Shown here piece after piece: positions 16,562 to 25,655 of a stretch of 64,000 bases of DNA (its first letter is position 1; each line of letters opens with the position of its first letter). Source of the DNA: Halobacteriales archaeon (GTDB lineage: Archaea > Halobacteriota > Halobacteria > Halobacteriales > SKSH01). The position numbers and the translations under genes were made by a program. The stretch is taken from the NCBI GenBank assembly GCA_007118145.1, contig SKSD01000030.1:62001-126000 (forward strand). The letters are read 5' to 3'. The notes under the pieces are model-generated. The model saw only the letters and a program-made list of their open reading frames with translations, ran no database searches and was not told where the DNA came from.

Positions 16562-16582
16562 GGTTAACCCCGAGGTTTAACC
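16562..16582 (+). promoter_or_regulatory. Operator-like inverted/direct repeat in the cupin-moaB / mobA divergent promoter
   Basis: GGTTAA and TTAACC arms face each other across nine bases. The same bases also read as near-direct repeats AGGTTAACC and AGGTTTAACC. The site overlaps the TATA position for mobA (start 16610) and lies 62 bases from the divergent fusion gene, so a bound regulator could control both. Confidence 0.45.
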
Positions 16583-16609
16583 GCGTTCAGGTGCTCATTC
16601 ACCGATACG

Positions 16610-17245
16610 ATGCGGACCGGTGTCATCCTCGCTGGGGGGTATTCAACGCGATTCGGTGAGGCTGACAAGGCTTTCTCACACATCGATGGGACGCCACTCA
16701 TACGTCACGTTGCCGACCGTCTCAGGCCGGTCATCGACACCCTGGTGATCAATGCGCGGGAGGATCAACATGAGCGGTTCGCCAATGTCATGGATGGGTA
16801 CCCACTCGAGGTGACCTACGCGATCGATGACGTGGCAGGTGGTGGCCCCGTCTCTGGGATGGCGACCGGTCTGTCGGTGGTCCCTGAGGGGACGGCACTC
16901 GCGTTCGTCGTCGCTTGCGACATGCCGTTCGTCGAGGCTGACCTGGTCGATGCGTTGTTCGAGTTGGCCGAGGCCGAAGCTGACGTCGGTGCCGTGGTGC
17001 CCACCTCGAGCGATGGCTGGCACCAGGTGCTCCATGCAGTGTATCGACCAGCACCGACCATCGACGCCTGTCGAGCTGCCATCGCCCGAGATGAGCGCAA
17101 GGTGCTCGCACCGCTTTCACGCCTGCATGTCAGATACGTCGACCCGGATGAACTCACGCAATACGGCGGTGAGCGGTCGTTTGAGAACGTCAATACACCA
17201 GGCGAGTTGGAGGCTGCTGCTGCTGCGTTACAGTCGACCGAATAG
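16610..17245 (+). CDS. mobA: Molybdenum cofactor guanylyltransferase MobA
   Basis: This is a 211-residue nucleotidyltransferase of the MobA family. The signature GVILAGGYSTRFGEADKAF (residues 4-22) binds GTP, DGTPLIRHV follows, and FVVACDMPFV (about 100-109) gives the metal-binding Asp. MobA attaches GMP to molybdopterin to make the guanine dinucleotide used by bis-MGD enzymes such as DMSO-reductase family members. Its presence indicates that the host has MGD enzymes, none of which is in this window. The closing region PLSRLHVRYVDPDEL with ENVNTPGEL is also family-typical. An operator-like repeat overlaps its promoter. Confidence 0.9.
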   Translation: MRTGVILAGGYSTRFGEADKAFSHIDGTPLIRHVADRLRPVIDTLVINAREDQHERFANVMDGYPLEVTYAIDDVAGGGPVSGMATGLSVVPEGTALAFVVACDMPFVEADLVDALFELAEAEADVGAVVPTSSDGWHQVLHAVYRPAPTIDACRAAIARDERKVLAPLSRLHVRYVDPDELTQYGGERSFENVNTPGELEAAAAALQSTE

Positions 17246-17270
17246 ATATCACCTCGCCGTATGGGTCATA

Positions 17271-17660
17271 CTACAGTGGCGGCTTCAGGTCGATGACTGG
17301 TGTCTCATCCAGCATATCGATCCCCTCCACCTCGAGGCCGGCCTCATCCACCTCCAAGACGTGACACCTCGTCAGACAGATGGGGTTTGGTCTGTCCTGT
17401 GAGCGGGTGGTGAATATCCCCCGCCCAGAGAAGCGGTCGCTCTCGAGAATGGTGCGATCCGCGAGATGGGCGTGCCAGATGACGATGATGTCGTCTGCGT
17501 CATACCCCTTGATACCGATCCGATACGGCTCGTGAAGGTCGATCCGGCCCCGTATGGACTCGAGCGAACCCTGTCGAGGTGCATCCTCAGGCTCGATCAA
17601 CTGACTCGACACCGAACCGATCGGGTCATACGTGATGTCCATGAGCGAGGGTTCGGGCAT
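17271..17660 (-). CDS. TrmO-like SAM-dependent methyltransferase (UPF0066)
   Basis: This small protein has the complete TrmO/UPF0066 signature: YDPIGSVSS at the start, RGIFTTRSQDRPNPICLT and EVEGIDMLDETPVIDLKPP. TrmO methylates the N6-threonylcarbamoyladenosine at position 37 of tRNA. Archaeal members also occur near Mo/W cofactor genes, as here, and their substrate is less certain. At 129 residues it is a minimal single-domain form. The ATG at 17660 is used; an ATG at 17642 begins directly before the conserved motif and is equally likely, while the upstream GTG is weaker. Confidence 0.8.
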   Translation of the reverse strand: MPEPSLMDITYDPIGSVSSQLIEPEDAPRQGSLESIRGRIDLHEPYRIGIKGYDADDIIVIWHAHLADRTILESDRFSGRGIFTTRSQDRPNPICLTRCHVLEVDEAGLEVEGIDMLDETPVIDLKPPL

Positions 17661-17696
17661 GCGTACCAAATAGCGACTGCCGATTCCCACGAGTTG

Positions 17697-19535
17697 TCAC
17701 GAGGTATCGCCCGGTGGCCGATAACCATCGAGCATCTCGGTATTGAACGAGGTCACCTCCTCGACCAACCGTGTGACCCCTGGTTTTTCTCGTCGGTCAC
17801 CATCGACGAGGATATCGAACGGCTCCCACATAACGGATACCGTATCGAACTCGTCCGTATCGGTCACCGCTTCGAGCACCAATGCAGCGTCCACCTCACC
17901 CTCGGTCACCGCTCGCAACGCTGCCTGCTGTGAGGGGAACGTTCGAATCGAAGCCGAGGTATCGAGAGTCTCGAGGCGGTGATACAGGCCGGTCTGTTGC
18001 CCTGTGGTACCAAGCACATCAGCCTGCTCGAGAATGGACTCCAGGGAACCGAGCCCGAATGTACCGCGATGGGCGAGGACGACATGACGCTCAAAACACG
18101 CTATGCGTTCGATATCGTTGCGCGGTTCAACCCCGAGGGTATCGTCCCCGAGGTTCACACCGGCGATATCGACGATGCGGTCTCGAAGCTTCCTCGCACC
18201 ATCGACGGCACCATCGGCCAACCATCGCGTTGATGGCCCATCACGATCGAGGAGCTGGTCGACCCCGGGGCAGAACTCACCACCGATGAGCACATCTGGC
18301 GGTGAAATATGGCTCGCGAGGAGTTGGACGGACACCATCTCACCGGCATCGAGATAGTTGACGTTATCGTCGATCTGGATGAAGCCGTCAGCTTCTGCCA
18401 GCGACGTGATCGCACCACTCCCCTTATCGACATCGTACACAAGGAGCCCCTCACCGGGTGATTCGACGAGCCCGACCGGTAGCAACTGGGTACGGCCGAA
18501 CTCCGAGTCGACGGCGACTGAGAGCTTTGCCTCGACGGTCGGTGCATTCGCCTCGGCATCGAGCAGTCGCCGCCCGAACAGTCGGAAGGTCATCAACGCA
18601 CTGATCGGGTTACCTGGCAGGCCGAGCACGGCAGTCTCGTCGATACTTCCAATCACCGTCGGCTTACCTGGCTTGATCGCGATACCGTGAAGCAGTAACT
18701 CACCCATGTCCTCGACGACGCGATAGACGACATCCTCCGCACTCGCGCTCGTCGACCCGGTCGAGAGAACGATATCGCATGTCTCCACAGCCTCGTTGAA
18801 CGTCGACGTGATCACGTCGTAATCGTCGGCTGCATGGGGGAAGATGGTCACCTCTCCACCGGCGTCTGTGACGGCATTCGCCAGCGAGAACGAGTTGATA
18901 TCGAAGATCTCACCCGGTGCGAGTCGGTCAGCCGTGCTCGGCCTGATGATCTCAGCACCTGTCGAGATGATCCCCACCCTCGGCCTTGAGCGTACGGTGA
19001 GCTCGTCGATACCGAGTGCTGCAGCCAGGCCAATACGACGTGGGTCGAGCCGGTCACCCCGGCGAAGGACGGTCTCTCCGCTAGCGATATCTGCACCGCG
19101 TGCCATCACGTTCTGACCTGGTGTCACCGGTCGGAACACCTCGATCGCCTCACCATCTCGACTTGTCTGTTCGACCATGACGACCGCGTTGGCACCAGAT
19201 GGGATGACCGCACCCGTGGCGATCTCCACGGCGTGCCCCGGCTCGACATCGATGTCTGGCTGCTCGCCGGGATGTACTTTACCTCCGTAGGTCAGCTCGA
19301 CGGGATTGTCATCATACGCACCGACGGTATCATCGGCGATCACCGCATACCCGTCCATGATCGACCGGTCAAACCCGGGGACATCGATCGGCGATGTGAC
19401 CGAGCTGGCGAGTAGACGGCCATCTGCCTTTTCGATCCCAACCGACTCAGTCGAGACCTCGACCGAGAGCGAATCGAGTACCTCGAATGCATCCGCGAGC
19501 GGGCTGAGTTCTCGGAATTGCTTCCGCATGGTCAC
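17697..19535 (-). CDS. moeA: MoeA molybdopterin molybdenumtransferase fused to a periplasmic-binding-like domain
   Basis: This is a 612-residue two-part protein. The first 400 residues are MoeA, with DVPGFDRSIMDGYAV (52-66), ATGAVIPSGANAVVMVEQT (about 110-128), TGSTSASAEDVVY and GLPGNPISALM. The last 200 residues form a PBP-like domain (VLIGGEFCPGVDQLL, HRGTFGLGSLE, VMWEPFDILV) found fused to many archaeal MoeA proteins and probably able to bind molybdate, tungstate or a pterin-related ligand. MoeA inserts the metal into adenylylated molybdopterin. It overlaps the other moeA by four bases. Two paralogues might separate molybdenum from tungsten, but this cannot be told from sequence. Confidence 0.92.
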   Translation of the reverse strand: MTMRKQFRELSPLADAFEVLDSLSVEVSTESVGIEKADGRLLASSVTSPIDVPGFDRSIMDGYAVIADDTVGAYDDNPVELTYGGKVHPGEQPDIDVEPGHAVEIATGAVIPSGANAVVMVEQTSRDGEAIEVFRPVTPGQNVMARGADIASGETVLRRGDRLDPRRIGLAAALGIDELTVRSRPRVGIISTGAEIIRPSTADRLAPGEIFDINSFSLANAVTDAGGEVTIFPHAADDYDVITSTFNEAVETCDIVLSTGSTSASAEDVVYRVVEDMGELLLHGIAIKPGKPTVIGSIDETAVLGLPGNPISALMTFRLFGRRLLDAEANAPTVEAKLSVAVDSEFGRTQLLPVGLVESPGEGLLVYDVDKGSGAITSLAEADGFIQIDDNVNYLDAGEMVSVQLLASHISPPDVLIGGEFCPGVDQLLDRDGPSTRWLADGAVDGARKLRDRIVDIAGVNLGDDTLGVEPRNDIERIACFERHVVLAHRGTFGLGSLESILEQADVLGTTGQQTGLYHRLETLDTSASIRTFPSQQAALRAVTEGEVDAALVLEAVTDTDEFDTVSVMWEPFDILVDGDRREKPGVTRLVEEVTSFNTEMLDGYRPPGDTS

Positions 19536-20734
19536 TCCCAGTAGACAGCCTCGACCTGGTCTCCACGGTCGAACCCCTCGACAGCCTCGGGTATCTCGAC
19601 GATCCCATCAGTCTGTGCGATACTTGAGAGGATACCCGCACCACTCGTCATCGTCGGCGTTGCCAGGTATCTGTCACCATCTCGTTCGAGATGGACGCGT
19701 GTGTAGGTACGTCTCCCCACCTTCGAATGCACCTTCTCGGTGAGTTCGCACGAGCGTGTCGGCAGAGGGAGCGATCGGAAACGGCCCACCCGTTCGAGGG
19801 CTGGCCTGGCGAAGACGACGGAGTTGACCACGCACGACACGGGATATCCAGGGAGCATGATTAACGGTGTCCCATCGACATGTCCCATCCCCACCGGGTG
19901 ACCGGGTTGGATCGCCACGCCGTGGATGACCACCTCACCGATATCGTCGACCACCTCGGGGAGGTGATCACGCTCGCCGACGCTCGACCCACCGGTCGTG
20001 AGGATGAGGTCGGCGCCGACCTCGGCCAAGATCGCCTCGCCAAGTGTCTCTGGGTCATCCGTCACGATATCGCGATAGAGTGCATCACCTCCCCATGATT
20101 CGATATACTGTGCGACCATCATGCCGTTCGTCTCGATTACCTCACCAGGTTTCGGATCGGCGCTGACCAGCTCCTCACCGGTCGGGATGATCGCCACCTG
20201 CGGGCGTTCAAAGACGGTTACCTGCTCGACCTCGAGGCTTCGCAGTAGGCTCAATCTAGACGGCGTGAGGGTCGTCCCCTCCTCGACGACCGTCTCACCC
20301 GATGCAACATCCTCACCTGCGACGCCGACATGCCTCCCCGATGCGACCGCGTCGTATACCTCGATGGACGCACCAACCGTGCGTGTATCCTCAATCATCA
20401 CTACCGCATCCGCCCCCTCAGGGAGTGGACTCCCGGTGTGAACGCGCACTGCTTGCCCCGATGCGACCGGTTCACCCTCCCCGACCTCGAGGGTCCTCGG
20501 TGACCGCTTGGTCGCCCCATGGGTCTCCTCAGCGCGCACCGCCCAGCCGTCCATCGCGGCGCGATCATAATGAGGGATGTCGCGGTCAGCGGTGATCGAC
20601 GTGGCCGATACACGCCCCCGAGCGGCGTGCAATGCGACCGTCTCGGTTCGCTCGACGGGATCCACCAGGTCTAACAGAGTCTCCCTGGCTGTCGCAACGG
20701 GTGTCGCATCACGGAACCCGTGCTCATGTCTCAT
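19532..20734 (-). CDS. moeA: MoeA molybdopterin molybdenumtransferase, second paralogue
   Basis: This is a 400-residue single-unit MoeA without the C-terminal binding domain of its neighbour. Conserved stretches are PHYDRAAMDGWAVRAEE (about 54-70), VHTGSPLPEGADAVVMIED (about 98-116), PTGEELV, TTGGSSVGERDHL and MLPGYPVSCVVN. The TGGSSVG sequence is the equivalent of the MoeA/MogA-type TGGTS loop. It is the upstream gene of the pair and its stop overlaps the next start (ATGA), so both products are made from one transcript. Function in metal insertion into the pterin cofactor is secure at family level; metal preference is not known. Confidence 0.92.
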   Translation of the reverse strand: MRHEHGFRDATPVATARETLLDLVDPVERTETVALHAARGRVSATSITADRDIPHYDRAAMDGWAVRAEETHGATKRSPRTLEVGEGEPVASGQAVRVHTGSPLPEGADAVVMIEDTRTVGASIEVYDAVASGRHVGVAGEDVASGETVVEEGTTLTPSRLSLLRSLEVEQVTVFERPQVAIIPTGEELVSADPKPGEVIETNGMMVAQYIESWGGDALYRDIVTDDPETLGEAILAEVGADLILTTGGSSVGERDHLPEVVDDIGEVVIHGVAIQPGHPVGMGHVDGTPLIMLPGYPVSCVVNSVVFARPALERVGRFRSLPLPTRSCELTEKVHSKVGRRTYTRVHLERDGDRYLATPTMTSGAGILSSIAQTDGIVEIPEAVEGFDRGDQVEAVYWE

Positions 20735-20821
20735 CGGTCGGAGTTAGGTGTCAGGCTCAATAAACGCATCACACATCGATGCGTCTGGATTCGTACCGAT
20801 ACGGTCTCTGTGACCCACTGA

Positions 20822-20831
20822 TGTTTATACG
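20822..20831 (+). promoter_or_regulatory. TATA box of phoU (leaderless transcript)
   Basis: TGTTTATACG has its TTTATA core at 20824-20829, centred 27 bases before the phoU ATG. That distance puts transcription start at or next to the start codon. Confidence 0.6.
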
Positions 20832-20852
20832 ATCGACGACCAAGCTGGTGAC

Positions 20853-21530
20853 ATGGCGAGGCAGGGATATCAAGAGCAGCTCAGGACACTCCGTGAGGAC
20901 GTGCTCTTTATGAGCGAACTCGTCCTCGAGCGTCTCAGGCTGGGGTTGGACGCGTTGGAGACGAAGGATGATGACCTTGCCGAGGATGTCATCGTTGGCG
21001 ATCACGAGATCAACCAGATCTATCTCGATCTCGAGCAGGACTGTATTGATCTCCTCGCACTTCAGCAACCCGTCGCAAGTGACCTGCGATTCATCGCCGC
21101 CTCGTTCAAGATCATCACCGATCTTGAGCGTATCGCCGATCTGGCAACGAACCTGGCTGGCTATGCCATCGAGGCCGAGCGTGATGTCTACCCCGAGGTA
21201 GATATACAGTCACTTGGAACGGCGACCGCGCAGATGGTCGAGGATGCGATGGATGCGTACGCAGAGGAGGATACCGATCGATGCTACGAAATCGCCGAAC
21301 GCGATGACGAGATAGACGCCCTGTGTGAGGAGGCCAGTCGTGTCATCCTGACCGACCTCATCGACAGTCAGCTCGAATCGACCGATGACGACGCCATCGA
21401 GCGCATCTTCAGGGATGTCTCACGTCTACTGTTGACGATACGTGACCTCGAGCGTGTGGGCGATCACGCCGTGAATATCGCCGCCCGCACACTGTACATG
21501 GTCGAGAGCGATGACGAGTTGATCTACTAA
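20853..21530 (+). CDS. phoU: PhoU domain protein, phosphate signalling
   Basis: This is a 225-residue protein with two PhoU three-helix repeats. The repeat signatures are LRFIAASFKIITDLERIADLA (about 80-100) and RLLLTIRDLERVGDHAVNIA (about 190-210). PhoU couples phosphate availability to Pst transport and to signalling, using the acidic E/DxxxD patches for metal clusters. There is no pst gene cluster next to it. Its predicted leaderless promoter stands alone, so here it may be an independently regulated paralogue. It is not part of the moeA transcript, which runs the other way. Confidence 0.88.
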   Translation: MARQGYQEQLRTLREDVLFMSELVLERLRLGLDALETKDDDLAEDVIVGDHEINQIYLDLEQDCIDLLALQQPVASDLRFIAASFKIITDLERIADLATNLAGYAIEAERDVYPEVDIQSLGTATAQMVEDAMDAYAEEDTDRCYEIAERDDEIDALCEEASRVILTDLIDSQLESTDDDAIERIFRDVSRLLLTIRDLERVGDHAVNIAARTLYMVESDDELIY

Positions 21531-21587
21531 CCCTCCTGCTATCACATATCAGCCCACGGTTAAGCCACTGGAGGCCGTATATGTACC

Positions 21588-21848
21588 ATGGTCCAGAAAA
21601 TCACGATCTTTGAACCACACATCGAACAGATTGGCCCTGCCACACTCCCATCGATCTCGTCTGAGTCGACGGAGGAATCCACACCCGAGGAGGAGGCATC
21701 CGGGGGTTCCATCGCGAAGAAGCTCGCCATGGTAGTCGGCGGCGTGGTGACACTCGGCATCATCGGCGCAGTTCTCTACCGTCGACGCAATGGCCACTCG
21801 ATCGAGATCGAGGAGATTACTGAGAAGGCACGCAAGGTCGAAGCCTGA
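21588..21848 (+). CDS. Small single-pass membrane protein, uncharacterised
   Basis: This is an 86-residue protein. Residues 1-40 are acidic and Ser/Glu-rich and probably disordered. One hydrophobic segment, LAMVVGGVVTLGIIGAVLY (about 46-64), is followed by an Arg-rich stop-transfer RRR and an acidic-basic tail. The positive-inside rule would place the tail in the cytoplasm and the acidic N-terminus outside. I do not recognise a family. It lies 57 bases after phoU on the same strand and might be cotranscribed, but nothing ties the two functions together. Confidence 0.6.
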   Translation: MVQKITIFEPHIEQIGPATLPSISSESTEESTPEEEASGGSIAKKLAMVVGGVVTLGIIGAVLYRRRNGHSIEIEEITEKARKVEA

Positions 21849-21894
21849 CACTACACGCAGACACTTTTTATCGGCCTTGTTGCAATATACCCAC

Positions 21895-22458
21895 TCACAG
21901 CGAAGGGAAGATACCGGCCACCCTGACGATACCGGCGGCGATCAACCAGAGTAACACCAGATAGCCGGCATTACCGATGGTCGAGAAGAGGACGAACCGC
22001 CGCTGGGGGTAATGGCTCAAGCCAGCCGGTATCGTCATGATACTTCTGATCCCCGGGATGGTGTTCGTCACGGCGAGCGCGACGCCGCCGAAGCGGTCGA
22101 AGTTGCGCGAGACCAGTAGCATACGTCGCCTGCCGATGCGGGAACGCGCCATCGACGGGATGCGGTGGAGATACGGTATCCAACGCTTCGTCGGTGACGC
22201 GCCATCCTTCTCATCGAGTAACCAGCGATAGAGTGTCCACTGACCTAAAGTCGATGCAATCACACACGCGACCGTCAGTGCAACAAGCGCAACCAGCGTG
22301 AGTGAGACGAGTGCCACATACGAGATATACAGTGCTGCTGGTGGGAACACCTTCCCGACGATCATCCCGTCAAAGTAGAACGAGATGAGGATGAGGGGCA
22401 GAATCAACCAGCGTAGGACCGACCAGAGCGACGGGTCGATGGCGATTCCCTCGAGCAC
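21895..22458 (-). CDS. DedA/VTT-domain membrane protein
   Basis: This is a 187-residue integral membrane protein with four to five hydrophobic segments. The VTT (SNARE-associated, DedA) region is recognised by RNFDRFGGVALAVTNTIPGIRSIMTIPAGL (about residues 120-150; an arginine-bearing re-entrant loop) preceded by ASTLGQWTLYRW. DedA proteins are implicated in lipid scrambling and membrane homeostasis. It is shorter than bacterial DedA (about 220 residues). It is divergent from the metal ATPase gene, with 130 bases between the starts. Confidence 0.75.
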   Translation of the reverse strand: MLEGIAIDPSLWSVLRWLILPLILISFYFDGMIVGKVFPPAALYISYVALVSLTLVALVALTVACVIASTLGQWTLYRWLLDEKDGASPTKRWIPYLHRIPSMARSRIGRRRMLLVSRNFDRFGGVALAVTNTIPGIRSIMTIPAGLSHYPQRRFVLFSTIGNAGYLVLLWLIAAGIVRVAGIFPSL

Positions 22459-22588
22459 GTCTCACCATCCGAGTTACACACACATATGGTTCGTGCCCAG
22501 CAGCCGTGGCTGGCTTCACACGAGTCGAATGACCCGCTCAGGCTTTCGAACCAGCTTTCACCGTGTCGAGACCATAGTCACATAGGAG

Positions 22589-24778
22589 ATGGAGACGCCA
22601 GTATCGCGCACCGAACAGAAGGTCACCTTCCGGGTTTCACCGACGAGGGGGCGGAGTCAGGAGGTGTCCGCCCTCTGGCTAGAACGCCGTCTCGAGGAGC
22701 TCGACGGCGTGACCGATGCCGAGGCATCCTTTCACACCGGGTTGATACACGTCGATCTCGACCCCGAGATCATCGAACCGAGGGCGGTTGGTGAGCGCAT
22801 CCAGGCGCTTGGCATAGAGTTGGACGACGGTGTGGAACCGATCGCGCTTGAGGACATCCCGACGCACGAGAGGACGTTGCGTATCGAGGCGATCTTCGTC
22901 GCACTCACCTTCGCTGGCATGACCGTCGGCCTCATCGCAGGTTGGTTCGACCTCCCGACTGAGGTGGGCTGGATCGGTTATGGGGTGGCCTATGTCTTCG
23001 GTGGATACTACGGTCTCAAGGCGAGCATCGAGACGCTCCGTCACGTCGCGGTTGATATCGATCTACTCATGATCCTTGCCGCGACTGGTGCACTCATCAT
23101 CGGCGCGCCATTCGAGGGTGCGATGTTGTTGTTCCTCTTCTCGCTGTCGAACGTGCTTCAGCACTATGCGTTCGGTCGATCGCGACGTGCGATCAGGTCG
23201 CTCATGGAGCTTCGACCGGAGTCAGCACAGGTTCTCATCGAGGGTGAGGAGGTAACGCGTTCGATCGACGAGGTCGAACTCGGCGATATCTTCGTCATCA
23301 GACCGGGTGACCGGATCCCACTCGACGGGGTGGTCGTCGATGGAGAGAGCACGGTCGATCAGGCATCACTGACCGGTGAGTCCGTGCCGGTTGCCAAGTC
23401 GGTCGACGACCAGGTGTTCAGCGGGACGATCAACGAGACAGGTCGACTCGAGGTGGAGGTGACCCGACTCGCACACGAGTCGGCCATCGCGAGATTGATC
23501 CATCTCGTTGAGGAGGCACAAAGCGAGAAGGCACCGACACAGCGTCTCATCGATCGCTTCGAGCAGCCGTACGTCATCGGTGTATTCGCCATGACCGCAC
23601 TGGCGATCGCCATCCCACTCTCCCTCGGATTCGAGTTCGACAGTACCTTTTATCGGGCGATGACGTTGATGGTGGCTGCATCGCCCTGTGCGGTCATCAT
23701 CTCGACGCCGGCGGCCGTTCTCTCGGCGATCACCGCGGGGGCACGCCAGGGTGTGCTCTTCAAGGGTGGTGAATATGTCGAGTCCATAGCCGATGTCGAC
23801 GTGGTCGCCCTGGACAAGACCGGGACGCTGACAGAGGGGAACACCCGTCTCACCGATGCAGTGGTCAGGTCAGACGATGCCGAGGAGACACGTTCACAAG
23901 CCGATCTCCTCGCCCTCGCCGCAGCCGTACAGTCCGGTTCGGAGCATCACCTCGCCGAGGCGACGGTCGACGCAGCTCGCGAGCGTGAGCTCGCTATCCC
24001 GTCATCATCGAGATTCCAGGCACGCTTTGGCAAGGGCGTCTATGCCGAGGTGGATGGGTCGACCATCCATATCGGCAATCCGAGGTACTTCGAGGACGAC
24101 CTCGTCGACGGGCCGATCGCCGGGCTTGATGAGGGACTCGATGCGGTCAACGAGCTTCAACGGGAGGGCAAGACGAGTGTCCTCGTCGTCAGGGAGACCG
24201 AGGGGCATGCGGCAGTCATCGGATGGTTGGCCTACAGCGATACCATCCGCCAGGGGGCTGCAGAGATGATCGAGGAGCTGCGTCGTCATGGGGTTGAGCG
24301 GGTGATCATGGTGACTGGAGACAACGAGGTGGTCGCCCAGGCGATCGCCGAGGAGGTGGGGATCGACGAGGTGCATGCTGAGTTGCTCCCCGAGCAGAAG
24401 GTCGAGATCATTGAGGAGCTCACCGAGCAGTTCGGGAGTGTCGTCATGGTGGGTGACGGGGTGAACGATGCCCCGGCTCTGGCGGTGGCTTCGATCGGCG
24501 TGGCCATGGGTGGTGCCGGGACTGACGTTGCACTTGAGACGGCCGATATCGTCCTCATGGGCGATGACCTGACGAAACTACCTTATGTGCTTGAGCTCGG
24601 TTCGCGCACCCGACGGACCCTCATGACCAACTTCGGTGTCGCATTCGGTGCGATCGGCATCATGGTGGCTGCCATCATCATCACGGGCATGCCACTCCCG
24701 TTGGCCGTCGTCGGTCACGAGGGGTCGACTGTCGCCGTCTCACTCAATGGGTTGCGCCTGCTCGGATTCCGCTCTTGA
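22589..24778 (+). CDS. P1B-4-type heavy-metal transporting ATPase
   Basis: This 729-residue P-type ATPase carries the SPC motif in its metal-path helix (365-367), the phosphorylated Asp409 in DKTGTLTEG, the LTGES actuator loop (261-265) and VGDGVNDAPALA near the hinge. The HEGST motif at 710-714 in the last helix is diagnostic of P1B-4, which exports cobalt, iron(II), zinc or nickel-like ions. The N-terminal 75 residues resemble a heavy-metal-associated domain but lack its CxxC, so this domain probably does not bind metal in the usual way. An AGGAG almost abuts the ATG, so the true start may be leaderless. Confidence 0.88.
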   Translation: METPVSRTEQKVTFRVSPTRGRSQEVSALWLERRLEELDGVTDAEASFHTGLIHVDLDPEIIEPRAVGERIQALGIELDDGVEPIALEDIPTHERTLRIEAIFVALTFAGMTVGLIAGWFDLPTEVGWIGYGVAYVFGGYYGLKASIETLRHVAVDIDLLMILAATGALIIGAPFEGAMLLFLFSLSNVLQHYAFGRSRRAIRSLMELRPESAQVLIEGEEVTRSIDEVELGDIFVIRPGDRIPLDGVVVDGESTVDQASLTGESVPVAKSVDDQVFSGTINETGRLEVEVTRLAHESAIARLIHLVEEAQSEKAPTQRLIDRFEQPYVIGVFAMTALAIAIPLSLGFEFDSTFYRAMTLMVAASPCAVIISTPAAVLSAITAGARQGVLFKGGEYVESIADVDVVALDKTGTLTEGNTRLTDAVVRSDDAEETRSQADLLALAAAVQSGSEHHLAEATVDAARERELAIPSSSRFQARFGKGVYAEVDGSTIHIGNPRYFEDDLVDGPIAGLDEGLDAVNELQREGKTSVLVVRETEGHAAVIGWLAYSDTIRQGAAEMIEELRRHGVERVIMVTGDNEVVAQAIAEEVGIDEVHAELLPEQKVEIIEELTEQFGSVVMVGDGVNDAPALAVASIGVAMGGAGTDVALETADIVLMGDDLTKLPYVLELGSRTRRTLMTNFGVAFGAIGIMVAAIIITGMPLPLAVVGHEGSTVAVSLNGLRLLGFRS

Positions 24779-24857
24779 GCGTGTTATCGTTGCCATCAGC
24801 TGAAGATGAGGGTTCCTCGCTGAGCTATCTGCGGCGCGTATTGATTTGATGAACCGT

Positions 24858-25619
24858 TCACGTGGTGCGTTTTGCCTCATCCAGCCAGTCTGGCTCGGTT
24901 ACCGTCACATCGTTGAACCCCTCGTATTCGATCTCCCAGCTCCTAGTTCCACGCTCAAACTCCGCGAGTATCCGAAGTGAATGTACCATACCCTCCTCGT
25001 CGATGACGAGCGTCATCTCGCCGTGTGTGAACGGACCGTCGTGTTCTGCCCAACTCTGGATACGTGCATTCGATTCCATCCCCTGCGTATCTGTGTGAAA
25101 GACAGCCTCTCTCGGATGGACATTCTCATTGATCTCCACTTGCTCGAGTGCCACATCCTCAGTGATACTCGTCAGAAAATCGAGCATCGTGAGTGCCCGG
25201 TACGTTCGAGCCGGTCCTGCTAGCTGATTGAAGTCGATATCCCCGTCGATGTAACGAAGTCTGAGGTAGGTGATGTGACCGTCGAAAAACTCGGCAACAG
25301 TTTCGATGTTGAGAGTGAATGGATCAGTCCATGTCCGAGCGTACTCGTCATCGATGCGGTTGAACTCGACTGAGCCCTCCATCACGATCTCACCGGCATC
25401 GGTTGTCCGCATCTCGCGTTGGAACAGACTGACGCTGTCGAGGTCGTCGTCCATCGGAGACCCAAAGCCAAATGCGAGGTTGCCCTGTACACCGTCTTCG
25501 CTGAACCCAGGTGGATACTCGAAATCATCTGTCGAGCCAAGACACCCCGAAACGCCGATCGCCATCCCCGAGACGGAGCACGCGAGGAACCGCCGCCGAC
25601 TGATCGTTGGTCGATACAT
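24858..25619 (-). CDS. Tat-dependent lipoprotein, haloarchaeal
   Basis: This is a 253-residue secreted protein. The twin-arginine signal SRRRFLACSVSGMAIGVSGC (residues 8-27) contains both the RR motif and a lipobox ending in Cys27, so it should be exported folded and lipid-anchored on the outer face. The mature part is acidic and beta-rich, with no catalytic motif visible. It resembles the DUF7537 group of haloarchaeal lipoproteins, but I am not certain of the family number. It is cotranscribed with nothing obvious; the stress-protein gene on the same strand starts 477 bases before it. Confidence 0.75.
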   Translation of the reverse strand: MYRPTISRRRFLACSVSGMAIGVSGCLGSTDDFEYPPGFSEDGVQGNLAFGFGSPMDDDLDSVSLFQREMRTTDAGEIVMEGSVEFNRIDDEYARTWTDPFTLNIETVAEFFDGHITYLRLRYIDGDIDFNQLAGPARTYRALTMLDFLTSITEDVALEQVEINENVHPREAVFHTDTQGMESNARIQSWAEHDGPFTHGEMTLVIDEEGMVHSLRILAEFERGTRSWEIEYEGFNDVTVTEPDWLDEAKRTT

Positions 25620-25655
25620 ATCACCGGGCTAGGCCACCAATATATACACGTGCTG

